From the NCBI GenBank assembly GCA_045568635.1, contig JBJLAO010000004.1:341889-405888 (forward strand): 64,000 nt of DNA, given 5' to 3'. The position numbers and the translations under genes are program-made. Shown piece by piece: positions 34,939 through 43,679 of the stretch (within the stretch, counting starts at the first letter, position 1; the number at the start of each line of letters is the position of its first letter). Below the pieces are notes generated by a model. It made no database searches. It was not told the origin of the DNA and was given only the letters and a program-made list of their open reading frames with translations. This DNA comes from MedAcidi-G1 sp000817085 (GTDB lineage Bacteria; Actinomycetota; Acidimicrobiia; Acidimicrobiales; MedAcidi-G1).

Positions 34939-36387
34939 TCAGTATTTATAATGTTGGGATTTATAGGGTCCACTAACTGAGATTCCAAGGTAGTCAGCCT
35001 GCCCCTCAGTTAATTCTGTCAATCTGACACCTAGAGAATCAAGATGAAGACGAGCAACTTTTTCATCGAGTTCTTTATCAAGCGTAAATACATCCAATCC
35101 AAATTCTTCTGCCTTTTCGTGAAGCTCAATTTGGGCTAGAACTTGGTTTGAAAAACTGGCTGACATTACAAAACTTGGATGCCCAGTGGCATTCCCGAGA
35201 TTAAGTAACCGGCCTTCAGACAGAATTATCACCGAATGCCCGTCTGGGAAAACAAATTCATCTACCTGCGGTTTTATAGGAATTTGTTTAACATCTGACA
35301 TTTTTTGCAAACCAGCCATATCAATTTCGTTGTCAAAATGGCCAATGTTGCCAATTATTGCCTGATGTTTCATAAGGCCCATGTGTTCAGCAGTAATAAC
35401 TCCGTGACATCCCGTAGCAGTAATAAAAATGTCTGCTTCGCCAATCACTTGTTCCAAAGTGTTAACTTCATAACCTTGCATTGCAGCTTGGAGTGCACAT
35501 ATGGGGTCTATCTCAGTCACAATCACACGCGCTCCTTGACCTCTTAGCGATTCTGCACATCCCTTGCCGACGTCGCCGAAGCCGCATACAACTGCGGTTT
35601 TTCCTCCGATCATCACATCGGTTGCACGATTAATGCCGTCTATAAGGGAATGTCTGCATCCATACAAATTATCGAACTTTGATTTAGTGACTGAATCATT
35701 AACGTTGACCGCCGGAAATAGGAGTTCTCCAGATTCTTGCATTTGATAAAGTCGCATTACACCAGTCGTGGTTTCCTCTGAGACACCTTTTATCTGACCG
35801 GAAATTTTTGTCCATCTGTCGGGATTATCATCCAAGGATTTTTTTAGTGTTTCTAAGAAAACTGTCCATTCTTCCGAATCTTCCTCCTGAGCTTCGGGAA
35901 CCTCACCTTTTTGCTCATACTCTCTACCTTTATGAACCAACAAGGTAGCGTCACCTCCGTCATCAAGAATAAGATTCGCCCCTTCTCCTTCCCATTCAAA
36001 TATTTTTTGTGTGGCCCACCAGTATTCTTCTAGCGTCTCACCTTTCCATGCGAAAACCGGGACACCTTTCGGGTCTTCAGGATTACCATCTGGGCCGCAG
36101 ACTACTGCTGCTGCTGCATGGTCTTGTGTCGAGAAAATATTGCAACTAGCCCAACGAACCTGCGCTCCTAAAACCACTAGAGTTTCGATCAGCACAGCCG
36201 TTTGCACGGTCATATGCAGTGAGCCCGCTATTCGTGCTCCAGATAATGGTTGCTCATCGAAATACTCGGCTCGTAAAGACATCAACCCTGGCATCTCATG
36301 TTCAGCGAGTCGAATTTCATTTCTACCAAACTCATTAAGATTTATATCGGCAATTTTGTAATCGTTTTCGTAAGACATATCAGTCAA
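34939..36387 (-). CDS. ahcY: Adenosylhomocysteinase
   Basis: AhcY splits S-adenosylhomocysteine into adenosine and homocysteine with bound NAD. The 482-residue protein shows SCNIFSTQDHAAAAVV, the NAD loop VCGFGDVGKGCAESLRGQGARV, SVTKSKFDNLYGCRHSLIDGI with the conserved lysine, and the C-terminal GPYKSQHYKY tail that completes the neighbouring subunit's site. There is only a 31-nt gap upstream, so no SAH riboswitch is present. The ahcY-manA-manB neighbourhood is also seen in mycobacteria. Confidence 0.97.
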   Translation of the reverse strand: MTDMSYENDYKIADINLNEFGRNEIRLAEHEMPGLMSLRAEYFDEQPLSGARIAGSLHMTVQTAVLIETLVVLGAQVRWASCNIFSTQDHAAAAVVCGPDGNPEDPKGVPVFAWKGETLEEYWWATQKIFEWEGEGANLILDDGGDATLLVHKGREYEQKGEVPEAQEEDSEEWTVFLETLKKSLDDNPDRWTKISGQIKGVSEETTTGVMRLYQMQESGELLFPAVNVNDSVTKSKFDNLYGCRHSLIDGINRATDVMIGGKTAVVCGFGDVGKGCAESLRGQGARVIVTEIDPICALQAAMQGYEVNTLEQVIGEADIFITATGCHGVITAEHMGLMKHQAIIGNIGHFDNEIDMAGLQKMSDVKQIPIKPQVDEFVFPDGHSVIILSEGRLLNLGNATGHPSFVMSASFSNQVLAQIELHEKAEEFGLDVFTLDKELDEKVARLHLDSLGVRLTELTEGQADYLGISVSGPYKSQHYKY

Positions 36388-36418
36388 CGATATCGGGTGA
36401 CACTTAATAGGAGCAGAT

Positions 36419-37456
36419 TTAGCCTCTAACTAGAAATACGCTTCCCGTGGTGTCGATTGTGTAATTCGAATCTTCTCCATGAATCAAGAAAGCCTCTCCT
36501 GGTTTTAATTGTGTTTCGCTCCCATGTCCGACTTTGGATATTCCATTTGTGGCCAGAATCAAATCAATGCTCCTTGAAGCATTTACCTCTATTTTCGTAT
36601 TCTCTATTCTTCTTACTGACAGATTGTTGACCGGTCCTATATATTCGTGGTCTGTTCCATCAGCTTTTTGCACCTGAGGTATCTCTGCTCCAGCGTTCAA
36701 GAGGGAAAGGAACTCATTTTTGTCGGCATGTTTTTTTGTTAGACCTGCCCTGAGCACGTTGTCACCAGGTTGCATAACTTCAACTGCCATCCCTTGAATG
36801 TAAATGTGTGCAACTCCAGGTTCGACATGTATGGCTTCACCGATATTGAGTTCGTAATAATTCATAAAAGGAAGGATCAGGATAGACGCATCTGTTTTAT
36901 GAATCTTAGAAATTTTGACGATTTCCTCGGCAACCTTCTCCCAAATCCCATCCACACCATCCCTGCAACGATTAATGAAACTTTCAATTTCTTGATTTGC
37001 TTTCCCTGAAAGAAGATCGGAAATAACTTTTCCCCACCCCTTTTCTCCATCAGTTAGCAGCGGTGACAAAAGCTTTTTGGGCAAGTGAAATTTTTCTGCT
37101 GCTTCTATCGCAGAATCTATTTTGCGTAGTCCACAAAATGCTTTAAATGGGGTCAGTGCACATACCAGTTCTGATTTCGCCTTTTGATCTCGATACAGAC
37201 GCTTGGGGTCATCTAATTTCATTCCACTAGCTTCTTCAATTTCAAATCCTCTTAATGCCTGCTCTGTATTTGGATGCAATTGGAGAGACAGAGGGTTTTG
37301 TATTGCAAGAATTTTCACCAACCAGGGTAAATTTTTATTATCCCCAAACCAGAGTTCTGCTTCCGGTTCCCCACTCGCAGGAGTTCCTCTCAACTCTGCA
37401 ATCGCTGTTTTAGAGCCCCAATCATAATGTTTAAGGGTTCCTTCTAGAAGAGGCAT
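36419..37456 (-). CDS. manA: Mannose-6-phosphate isomerase, class I
   Basis: ManA interconverts fructose 6-phosphate and mannose 6-phosphate, the entry to GDP-mannose. The 345 residues include LEGTLKHYDWGSKTAIAEL, the zinc-site motif NPLSLQLHPNTEQA, and NIGEAIHVEPGVAHIYIQGMAVEVM with the C-terminal metal histidine and active-site region. NVLRAGLTKKH is the conserved arginine loop. It acts with manB next door and with the guanylyltransferase at 55-56 kb. Confidence 0.95.
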   Translation of the reverse strand: MPLLEGTLKHYDWGSKTAIAELRGTPASGEPEAELWFGDNKNLPWLVKILAIQNPLSLQLHPNTEQALRGFEIEEASGMKLDDPKRLYRDQKAKSELVCALTPFKAFCGLRKIDSAIEAAEKFHLPKKLLSPLLTDGEKGWGKVISDLLSGKANQEIESFINRCRDGVDGIWEKVAEEIVKISKIHKTDASILILPFMNYYELNIGEAIHVEPGVAHIYIQGMAVEVMQPGDNVLRAGLTKKHADKNEFLSLLNAGAEIPQVQKADGTDHEYIGPVNNLSVRRIENTKIEVNASRSIDLILATNGISKVGHGSETQLKPGEAFLIHGEDSNYTIDTTGSVFLVRG

Positions 37457-37467
37457 TTTTATTTCAG

Positions 37468-37704
37468 TTAAGCTTCAAAAGTGAAAGAGATTCCATCTGA
37501 CTCGACTTTTTCGATAATTCTTTTGTGCTCATTCTCGTCAGCTTCACCTGCTTCATCTATAAGCATGATGGGGATGTCGTCTTCTACGCTGTAGACCCTT
37601 CGTAATCTTGGGTTATAAAGAGCGTTCTCATCTTCCAAATAAAACAGCGGCCCCTTATCTTCAGGGCAAGCTAAAATCTCTAGCAACATTGGATCGAGGG
37701 GCAT
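37468..37704 (-). CDS. Trm112-like small protein
   Basis: This 78-residue protein has the Trm112/YcaR beginning LDPMLLEILACPEDKGPLFYL and the middle LRRVYSVEDDIPIMLIDEA. Trm112-type proteins are small partners, often of methyltransferases; the bacterial ones are poorly defined. Only one cysteine remains of the CPxCxGxL zinc knuckle (CPEDKGPL), as I recall for many actinobacterial members. It is wedged between manB and manA, its common place in actinobacteria. Confidence 0.85.
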   Translation of the reverse strand: MPLDPMLLEILACPEDKGPLFYLEDENALYNPRLRRVYSVEDDIPIMLIDEAGEADENEHKRIIEKVESDGISFTFEA

Positions 37705-37730
37705 GATTTCTCCTAACTACTTGTTTCAGG

Positions 37731-39080
37731 TTATTGGGATAAAAGAGTTCTGACTTCTTCTATTGCTTGTCCACATATTTTTTTATCATTTGCTTCGATG
37801 TTCAGCCTAAGAAGAGGTTCAGTGTTCGATGGTCTCAGATTAAACCACCAATCACCTAAGTCCACTGTCAACCCATCTAACCGATCAACTATTGAGGTCT
37901 TATAGTATTCTGCTATTTGTTCCATAGAGGCTTCCACATCAAGGACTGAAAAATTTAATTCACCTGAACTTTCATACCTTTTGAATGGTTCCAATAATTC
38001 ACTTAACTTTCCCTGATGCTTAGACAAGGCTTTTAAAACTACTAAAGCAGCTATAACTCCCGAATCAGCTCTGTAATTTTCCCGGAAGTAATAATGCCCC
38101 GAATGCTCTCCAGCAAATACTGCATCATGCTTTTCCATTAGTTCTTTAATGAAGGAATGACCGACACGACTGCGTATCGCTGTGCCACCACACTCATTAA
38201 TCACTTCTGGAACTACTTTCGAGCAAATCAAATTGTAGATAACCGACTCGTCTGGTCTTTCGTTAAGAATCTGATCAGCAATAAGCGCTGTGGTAAGAGA
38301 TCCTGAGATAGGTTCTCCTTCCTCATCGAGTAAAAAAACTCGGTCTGCATCACCATCAAAAGCCAGACCTATGTCGGCTTTTGTCGCCAGTACTCTTTCT
38401 CTTAGATATTTTTGGTTTTCCTCTCTCAAGGGATCTGCTGGATGATTCGGGAAATTTCCATCCAGTTCAGGAAAAAGAATCTCTAGCCCAAAAGGTAATT
38501 TACTGAAAACAGGTGGAAGGATTAGCCCTCCCATACCATTCGCTGTATCAGCCACGACCTTAAGATCACCCAGATTTGATATATCTACGATCGAACATAC
38601 ATGATCTACAAAATCACCCAAAACATCGACTTTTTCTATACTTCCAATTACTGCTTGCCTTTGCGGTGAGGTACTAGCTATTTGTGATATTTCTTTCAAC
38701 CCTGAATCCTGTCCGACCGGTCTAGCTTGATTCATGCAAATTTTCAAGCCGTTGTACTCTGCTGGATTATGACTGGCTGTTACCATCGCTGCTGGAAAAT
38801 CAAAATGGCCTGAAGCGAAGTAACACATATCGGTGGATGCAAGTCCTATATCCACGACGTTCAGACCCTGGTCTCTTACTCCGGCAGCAAAGGCTTCTGA
38901 TAAAGATTCACTGCTCTTCCTCATGTCTCTGCCAATAACTACTGAAGAGTTTGTTTTCTTTTTATCCTTAATAAAAATAGAGAATGCTCTCCCTATATCT
39001 CGGAAGAGTTCTTCATTTACCTCTTCAGGAAAAATTCCGCGAATATCATAAGCTTTAAAGACATTGTCTGCTTTTGACAT
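37731..39080 (-). CDS. manB: Phosphomannomutase/phosphoglucomutase
   Basis: ManB converts mannose 6-phosphate to mannose 1-phosphate. The phosphohexomutase core is complete: KAYDIRGIFPEEVNEE, the phosphoserine loop MVTASHNPAEYNGLKI, the metal loop GLAFDGDADRVFLLD, the sugar loop AGEHSGHYYF and the phosphate loop RPSNTEPLLRL. I chose ATG 39080 (449 residues), which has GAAGGG 7 nt upstream. A GTG at 39101 would overlap the glycosyltransferase stop as GTGA and is a possible alternative. It supplies GDP-mannose synthesis with manA. Confidence 0.94.
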   Translation of the reverse strand: MSKADNVFKAYDIRGIFPEEVNEELFRDIGRAFSIFIKDKKKTNSSVVIGRDMRKSSESLSEAFAAGVRDQGLNVVDIGLASTDMCYFASGHFDFPAAMVTASHNPAEYNGLKICMNQARPVGQDSGLKEISQIASTSPQRQAVIGSIEKVDVLGDFVDHVCSIVDISNLGDLKVVADTANGMGGLILPPVFSKLPFGLEILFPELDGNFPNHPADPLREENQKYLRERVLATKADIGLAFDGDADRVFLLDEEGEPISGSLTTALIADQILNERPDESVIYNLICSKVVPEVINECGGTAIRSRVGHSFIKELMEKHDAVFAGEHSGHYYFRENYRADSGVIAALVVLKALSKHQGKLSELLEPFKRYESSGELNFSVLDVEASMEQIAEYYKTSIVDRLDGLTVDLGDWWFNLRPSNTEPLLRLNIEANDKKICGQAIEEVRTLLSQ

Positions 39081-39097
39081 CTCGTTGCCCTTCTTTT

Positions 39098-40276
39098 TCA
39101 CTGACTAGAACTTGAAATTTGAGATATTAAGTTTTCCGGATAAATACCTCTTCTAGCTCTCTGTCGAATTCTTATCAGATCTAATAGTAAAAACACTCCA
39201 TCACGAAATGCGCTAACTGACGATCTTTGCGAGTTTTCCACCTCAACGGGAATTTCTTTCAAGCTTAAGTCCCATCTTTCCGCCAAATGAAACAACTCAA
39301 CGTCAAAAGAAAAACCGTCAAGTGTTCCTGCATCAAATAATGACTTAGCAACCTGTGACTTAAATGCCTTCAAGCCACACTGAGTATCCCTGTAATGACC
39401 GAGCAAGATTCCAGAAGTAGCTATGTTTATTAACCTTCCACCTACCTCCCGAAACCTGCCTGCTCTGACTAGATTCTTGGTCTCAATATGTTGGCGACTC
39501 CCCACAACCATGTCGTAGCCTGATTCAACCAAAGTCACTAGTTTCACAACTTGCCTAGGGTTGTATGCAAGGTCAGCGTCTGTAAAGGCAACAACTGAAC
39601 CGTTTGCTTCTTGCACACCGGCGCGAATGGCCGCTCCTTTACCTTTGTTTTCTTCGAGTCTTATTACAACATCCGCCCCTGCCTTTCTGGCTATTTCAGA
39701 TGTAGCATCGTTGGAACCGTCGTCTACAACAATCACTTCAATATCATCGCTCTTTTGTAAAGAGGATCTCAACTCTGAATCAACGGTGGATAACGTTCCA
39801 GCAATTCTGTCAGCTTCTTCAAATGCCGGGATTATAAGGCTTATGCGGGGTTTCTTATCGATCAAATTTTCGACGTTTGGTTTCATCTGTTGGTTTCTAA
39901 ATTCACGAAAGAGCACAAACCTATAGGAGATGCCTCTTGCCACAGCTGCACCTAAAACAGCTGTAAGTTTTGCTGTAAAACAAGCCTTCCAACTTTTACC
40001 CGGATCTAATGAAATTAGAATAACCAAATCAATAATTGCAGCAATGACAACTACAGAAGTGAAGACTTTTATATTTCTAATCCACCGCGCATGTGGATCG
40101 TTTATTAGAGTGATTTTTTCATGCAATGTCCTCGCGACTATTGCCGCCAAAGTCAAGGCAATCGCACCTGCTATTACAGTTGGCAAACCCATTTGCATTA
40201 ACAGAACCGCTGCACTTATATCGATAACAGTCGCAGCTAGTCCGACAAAAGCGAAACGCCTCAACCAAATATTCAC
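39098..40276 (-). CDS. GtrA-GT2 fusion: polyprenyl-phosphate glycosyltransferase
   Basis: The protein has 392 residues and two domains. Residues 1 to about 130 form a four-helix GtrA-like membrane domain (RRFAFVGLAATVIDISAAVLL and GISYRFVLFREF). Residues 140-380 are a family 2 glycosyltransferase of the dolichol-phosphate mannose/glucose type (ISLIIPAFEEADRI, EVIVVDDGSNDAT, NKGKGAAIRAG, FTDADLAY, DTQCGLKAFK). It probably charges a polyprenyl phosphate with a sugar and helps flip it. In the fusions I know the GT2 domain comes first and GtrA last; here the order is reversed. It overlaps both neighbours by about 4 nt. Confidence 0.85.
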   Translation of the reverse strand: MNIWLRRFAFVGLAATVIDISAAVLLMQMGLPTVIAGAIALTLAAIVARTLHEKITLINDPHARWIRNIKVFTSVVVIAAIIDLVILISLDPGKSWKACFTAKLTAVLGAAVARGISYRFVLFREFRNQQMKPNVENLIDKKPRISLIIPAFEEADRIAGTLSTVDSELRSSLQKSDDIEVIVVDDGSNDATSEIARKAGADVVIRLEENKGKGAAIRAGVQEANGSVVAFTDADLAYNPRQVVKLVTLVESGYDMVVGSRQHIETKNLVRAGRFREVGGRLINIATSGILLGHYRDTQCGLKAFKSQVAKSLFDAGTLDGFSFDVELFHLAERWDLSLKEIPVEVENSQRSSVSAFRDGVFLLLDLIRIRQRARRGIYPENLISQISSSSQ

Positions 40277-42810
40277 GATTGAACCTCTTCGTTTAGTAAG
40301 CCAAAGTTTTCTGTTTCATATTCGTCTAAGTTGCTCTTAGCCCATTTATCCAATCTTTTATCAAAGTCTGGAAAAATCAGATTTGAATCAAACCACGTGA
40401 AGGAGAAATCAGATGAACTCGATTTACGAGCTACGAAAGCTAGAGAAATTAAACCAAATAAAGTTAGAAGAATAGATACTACTTCAACTGAACTCCTGCT
40501 GTAATCTAAGGTCACTTCTTTTTCCGTTGGGACTACGACCATTAGGTTCGGTGTTGCTCTCCACGGACCTTTAGCTCCTTCAACTTTCCAATTAGGGAAA
40601 TAAGAAGTTTTCACTATTACCGGCACCCCTATTTCGTCCACTTTGAATTCTATTCGATCAGTATTAACGCTAATTTCAGAGATCTCGACTCGAGGCAATC
40701 CGATTCTTTCCGGCTCTTCCTCAAGATCCACATATTGCCAATGGTCCATTCCTCCTAAAGTTCTCACTACTGCTTGTGAACCTTTTTGGAAAATCTCAAC
40801 AGATGGGTCTAACCATTCTGAATGCTCTAATTGAGTGAAAACTGCAGGTTCAAAATCCAATTGGGTTACAAGTTCAGAATTTTTTACCTTAAAAATTGTC
40901 CATGGCCCACTATTGGCTATTTGGGTTAAAGATGAATGTTGTTTAGCTTTCTCAGTCGCTACTTGTGAAGAGGCTGCATAGTATTTCACCCCAAATTGCT
41001 GGAGGTGGTCAATTCCTGCATCGATATCAAAAGACCTGTATGGGAGATCCCGTTGAGCCCTTGACGGGGCGGTCGAAAGTTCAGACTGAATAAGAAAATG
41101 GAAAGGTGTGGTTGTGGATGACTCAAAATACAGACCTTCCATGGAACCAATACAACCGTCTGTCCAATGTGGCATCAGCATAGGCGCCATAGGTGTTCCA
41201 TATCTCGTCAGCTCGCTCGAATACTCCCACATCAAGCGACCACATCCGTAGTCTCTGGCTTGATCATCCATAGTGACCACGAAATCTACCAACTCTTCCC
41301 ATCCTCCACCTGTTGAATCTCCAGTTCGAGCCTCATAGCCCTCAAAATTCCACAAAGCCCAAGAACGACCTATATTAAGATCCTCAGTTTCATATCCCAT
41401 CCATTGATAAGCATTTCCCTGCATCTTTCCCCCTGGCAGAACTCTCAGGGGTACTGCCAAATAAAATATGAAAAACACGACAGCTAGAAATCCAATACTT
41501 CCGGACACTAAATTCCCGATTCTCTCTTTCCCTTTAGCAGCCCTGCTCACTAATAAACCTAAAATACGTATTATTTCTGCAATTGCTATAGCTGCTAAAA
41601 GATAGATACTCAGGTAGTAGGCAGGCAATAACCTTCCGTTATATAAGCGGCCTTCGGGTAAGTAAATGAAAGCTAAAGCTAAAACAACAACTGAAATTGA
41701 TAAAACCACTCCTAGGCGACGTCTGAAAATGAGAGAGAGAACGGCCCCTACTGCCGCCAGCACAATTGCTAATTGAAGTGGTGGGTCGTTTGTAAGAAAA
41801 TCTGCTGCAAGATGATCACGGCTCCAAAGGTAGGAACTATAAGATGTCAACTTTTCCCACCCCATATCGTTCAAGTGTGATCGATACCACCAAAAGGGAA
41901 TAACCCAAAAAGCAGATACCAAACCTGAAAGCAAACCGACTTCAGCAACCCAACGCACTGAAGCTCTACTAATGCGGGTCGATAATGCTACAAATGAAAC
42001 TATGAGTGCGAAAAAAACTACTAATAAATGACATAAACCCGTCAGCGCCAAAAATAAAGCTGCAGCCGCTCTTTTCTCTCCTGTTTCCACACCTTTAATT
42101 AACAGTCCGATGTATACGAGACAGAATGCAATTGCGAGCGTAAAAGCAAACTCTCCTGCCATTGTTGACATCAAGTTGCCGCCCATAATATTGAAGGAGC
42201 GATCGAAGATAAACGCAAGAGTTGAAGCTCCCAATAAAGCTGGTGTTGGTTCAGGTAAACCTGCTAACCGTCCCATCTTCCAACCTGCAAAAGGCATGAG
42301 AATCAGACCAACTGCAGCAACTAACTTAAATGCCAAACCGTAATGAAAAGGGATAATTAAGAGAAGTAAACAAACAGCAAAAAAGAAAGCAGAACGCCAG
42401 TGTTTGGGTTTTTGTGTAACTAACTTGAAAACTACAAAAGAGACTAAGCCTATTGTCAGAATTAATAAGGGTAGAACTAGCCCCACGTTCAATACGACAA
42501 TAAACAACATTGGGACGACCATGTAAAAGTGATAGGCAGGGAAACCCGCATACCAATCAGGAGCCCATCCCGAAAGCCTCAGGTTTGGAAGCAGTTCATC
42601 TCTTAAAAAGGCCGGACCCCAGACGTGTGCTCCCAAATCACCCCCTGTCGGAGTAGATAGTTTAAATAGAACACCGTCTGGATTGATTACCCACAAAACA
42701 AAAAAACAGGAAAGAAAAACTGAGAAAGCCGAAACCAAAGACAAAACTTTAACCTCAATTAACTTTTCTAATACTTTGGTTTTTACATTTAACTTTAGAA
42801 AACTAATCAT
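40273..42810 (-). CDS. Large polytopic membrane protein, PTPS-related / GT-C-like
   Basis: This 845-residue protein has an N-terminal helix, then GGDLGAHVWGPAFLRDELLPN and GWAPDWYAGFPAYHFYMV, a pattern I associate with the '6-pyruvoyl-tetrahydropterin synthase-related' actinobacterial membrane family. About 12 transmembrane helices follow to residue 450, then an extracellular domain (about 460-790) and a last helix. The overall plan resembles GT-C glycosyltransferases, and the first loop has the acidic residue expected there. No enzyme activity is established. It overlaps the polyprenyl-phosphate glycosyltransferase gene, suggesting that it uses that lipid-linked sugar. Confidence 0.75.
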   Translation of the reverse strand: MISFLKLNVKTKVLEKLIEVKVLSLVSAFSVFLSCFFVLWVINPDGVLFKLSTPTGGDLGAHVWGPAFLRDELLPNLRLSGWAPDWYAGFPAYHFYMVVPMLFIVVLNVGLVLPLLILTIGLVSFVVFKLVTQKPKHWRSAFFFAVCLLLLIIPFHYGLAFKLVAAVGLILMPFAGWKMGRLAGLPEPTPALLGASTLAFIFDRSFNIMGGNLMSTMAGEFAFTLAIAFCLVYIGLLIKGVETGEKRAAAALFLALTGLCHLLVVFFALIVSFVALSTRISRASVRWVAEVGLLSGLVSAFWVIPFWWYRSHLNDMGWEKLTSYSSYLWSRDHLAADFLTNDPPLQLAIVLAAVGAVLSLIFRRRLGVVLSISVVVLALAFIYLPEGRLYNGRLLPAYYLSIYLLAAIAIAEIIRILGLLVSRAAKGKERIGNLVSGSIGFLAVVFFIFYLAVPLRVLPGGKMQGNAYQWMGYETEDLNIGRSWALWNFEGYEARTGDSTGGGWEELVDFVVTMDDQARDYGCGRLMWEYSSELTRYGTPMAPMLMPHWTDGCIGSMEGLYFESSTTTPFHFLIQSELSTAPSRAQRDLPYRSFDIDAGIDHLQQFGVKYYAASSQVATEKAKQHSSLTQIANSGPWTIFKVKNSELVTQLDFEPAVFTQLEHSEWLDPSVEIFQKGSQAVVRTLGGMDHWQYVDLEEEPERIGLPRVEISEISVNTDRIEFKVDEIGVPVIVKTSYFPNWKVEGAKGPWRATPNLMVVVPTEKEVTLDYSRSSVEVVSILLTLFGLISLAFVARKSSSSDFSFTWFDSNLIFPDFDKRLDKWAKSNLDEYETENFGLLNEEVQS

Positions 42811-42847
42811 TTTAAGGCCTGAAATCTGTCTTGTTCATTTTTAGGCT

Positions 42848-43507
42848 TCAACCTTGCAATAAAAGCGCTATTACTGTGGTGGCATTAAAACCAACGTGTG
42901 CCCATACAGCTCTACCTAAACGATCATATTTTCTCGCCAAATAAGCAGCCACGAAACCGAATAAGAACAAAGCCGGAAACTGTATTAGTTGCAAATGGGC
43001 AACTGCGAAAAGTAAAGAAGAGACTACTAAGGCTAAACGACCACCCATCTTTTTCTCAAAAGCTTTGAGAGTCAGACCACGATAAAATATTTCTTCTACT
43101 ACTGGGGCTCCTACAACAACGACCAAAAATAGAAGAAAAACTCCTAACCCTGTCGCTTTGTCAACTAGCTCTCTAGCGGGTTCGGATACGTCGATGTCAT
43201 CAAAAATTACATATAACGGCAGATACAACAAGCCTGCTGCGATTTGCGTTCCAAGTCCAATAAGCAAACCCGGGACAATATCGTTTTTCTGAAATTCCCA
43301 TCCGAATTCTTTCCAAGAAACACTCTTCATCAAATACAACCACACGGGGATTCCAAGAGTTCCAACCCATAAAGCAGCTTGCAAGATAGCGGTTATTTCT
43401 AAAGATGGATCGTCCAGATCAATACCGCTATCAACAGCGTTAATAGCTATGACAACTGATATCACCGCGATCTGCCCAAGTAGCCAGCCATAAATAACGT
43501 GGCGCAC
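42848..43507 (-). CDS. CPBP-family intramembrane metalloprotease
   Basis: The protein has 219 residues and about 6 transmembrane helices. The family motifs are EEIFYRGLTLKAFEKK (EExxxR), FAVAHLQ in the following helix and VWAHVGFNATTV. CPBP/Abi proteins are Rce1-related membrane proteases with varied, mostly unknown substrates. The start is a GTG at 43507. The only nearby purine run (GGGGA) lies directly against it, and a CCCAAG/CTTGGG hairpin overlaps that region, so initiation may be weak or controlled. It is divergent from ftsH. Confidence 0.85.
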   Translation of the reverse strand: MRHVIYGWLLGQIAVISVVIAINAVDSGIDLDDPSLEITAILQAALWVGTLGIPVWLYLMKSVSWKEFGWEFQKNDIVPGLLIGLGTQIAAGLLYLPLYVIFDDIDVSEPARELVDKATGLGVFLLFLVVVVGAPVVEEIFYRGLTLKAFEKKMGGRLALVVSSLLFAVAHLQLIQFPALFLFGFVAAYLARKYDRLGRAVWAHVGFNATTVIALLLQG

Positions 43508-43509
43508 TC

Positions 43510-43525
43510 CCCAAGGCAGCTTGGG
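43510..43525 (-). promoter_or_regulatory. Hairpin at the ribosome binding site of the CPBP gene
   Basis: CCCAAG, loop GCAG and CTTGGG form a perfect 6-bp stem that ends 3 nt before the GTG start. It covers the only purine-rich stretch that could serve as a ribosome binding site. It could lower or gate translation; no ligand or regulator is suggested by the sequence. Confidence 0.35.
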
Positions 43526-43527
43526 TT

Positions 43528-43556
43528 AGGTTCTGTTATCTAGGAGGTTCTGTTAT
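43528..43556. repeat. Two 12-bp direct repeats between the CPBP gene and ftsH
   Basis: AGGTTCTGTTAT occurs at 43528-43539 and again at 43545-43556, a period of 17 bp. It lies about 70-95 bp upstream of the likely ftsH -35 box and just upstream of the CPBP start. Two exact copies at about 1.6 helical turns could be an operator, but no regulator is known. Confidence 0.45.
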
Positions 43557-43623
43557 TTCAGAAGGTATAGAGTTTTCAGCCGATTCTTCTTCTCGCATCT
43601 TTTAATCTTAATGACCGTCTTCG

Positions 43624-43652
43624 TTGACTTAACCACTTATGTTAAGTAGAAC
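43624..43652 (+). promoter_or_regulatory. Candidate ftsH promoter
   Basis: TTGACT (43624-43629, 5 of 6 matches to the -35 consensus) is followed after 17 bp by TAGAAC (43647-43652, 4 of 6 to the -10). Transcription would begin near 43659, leaving a leader of about 20 nt before the ATG at 43680. Confidence 0.5.
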
Positions 43653-43679
43653 GACGAAAATAGCCCGTACGATGTAAGT

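Noticed and set aside
34900..36420. SAH or SAM riboswitch around ahcY
   Set aside because: The gap upstream of ahcY is 31 nt, too short for such an element.
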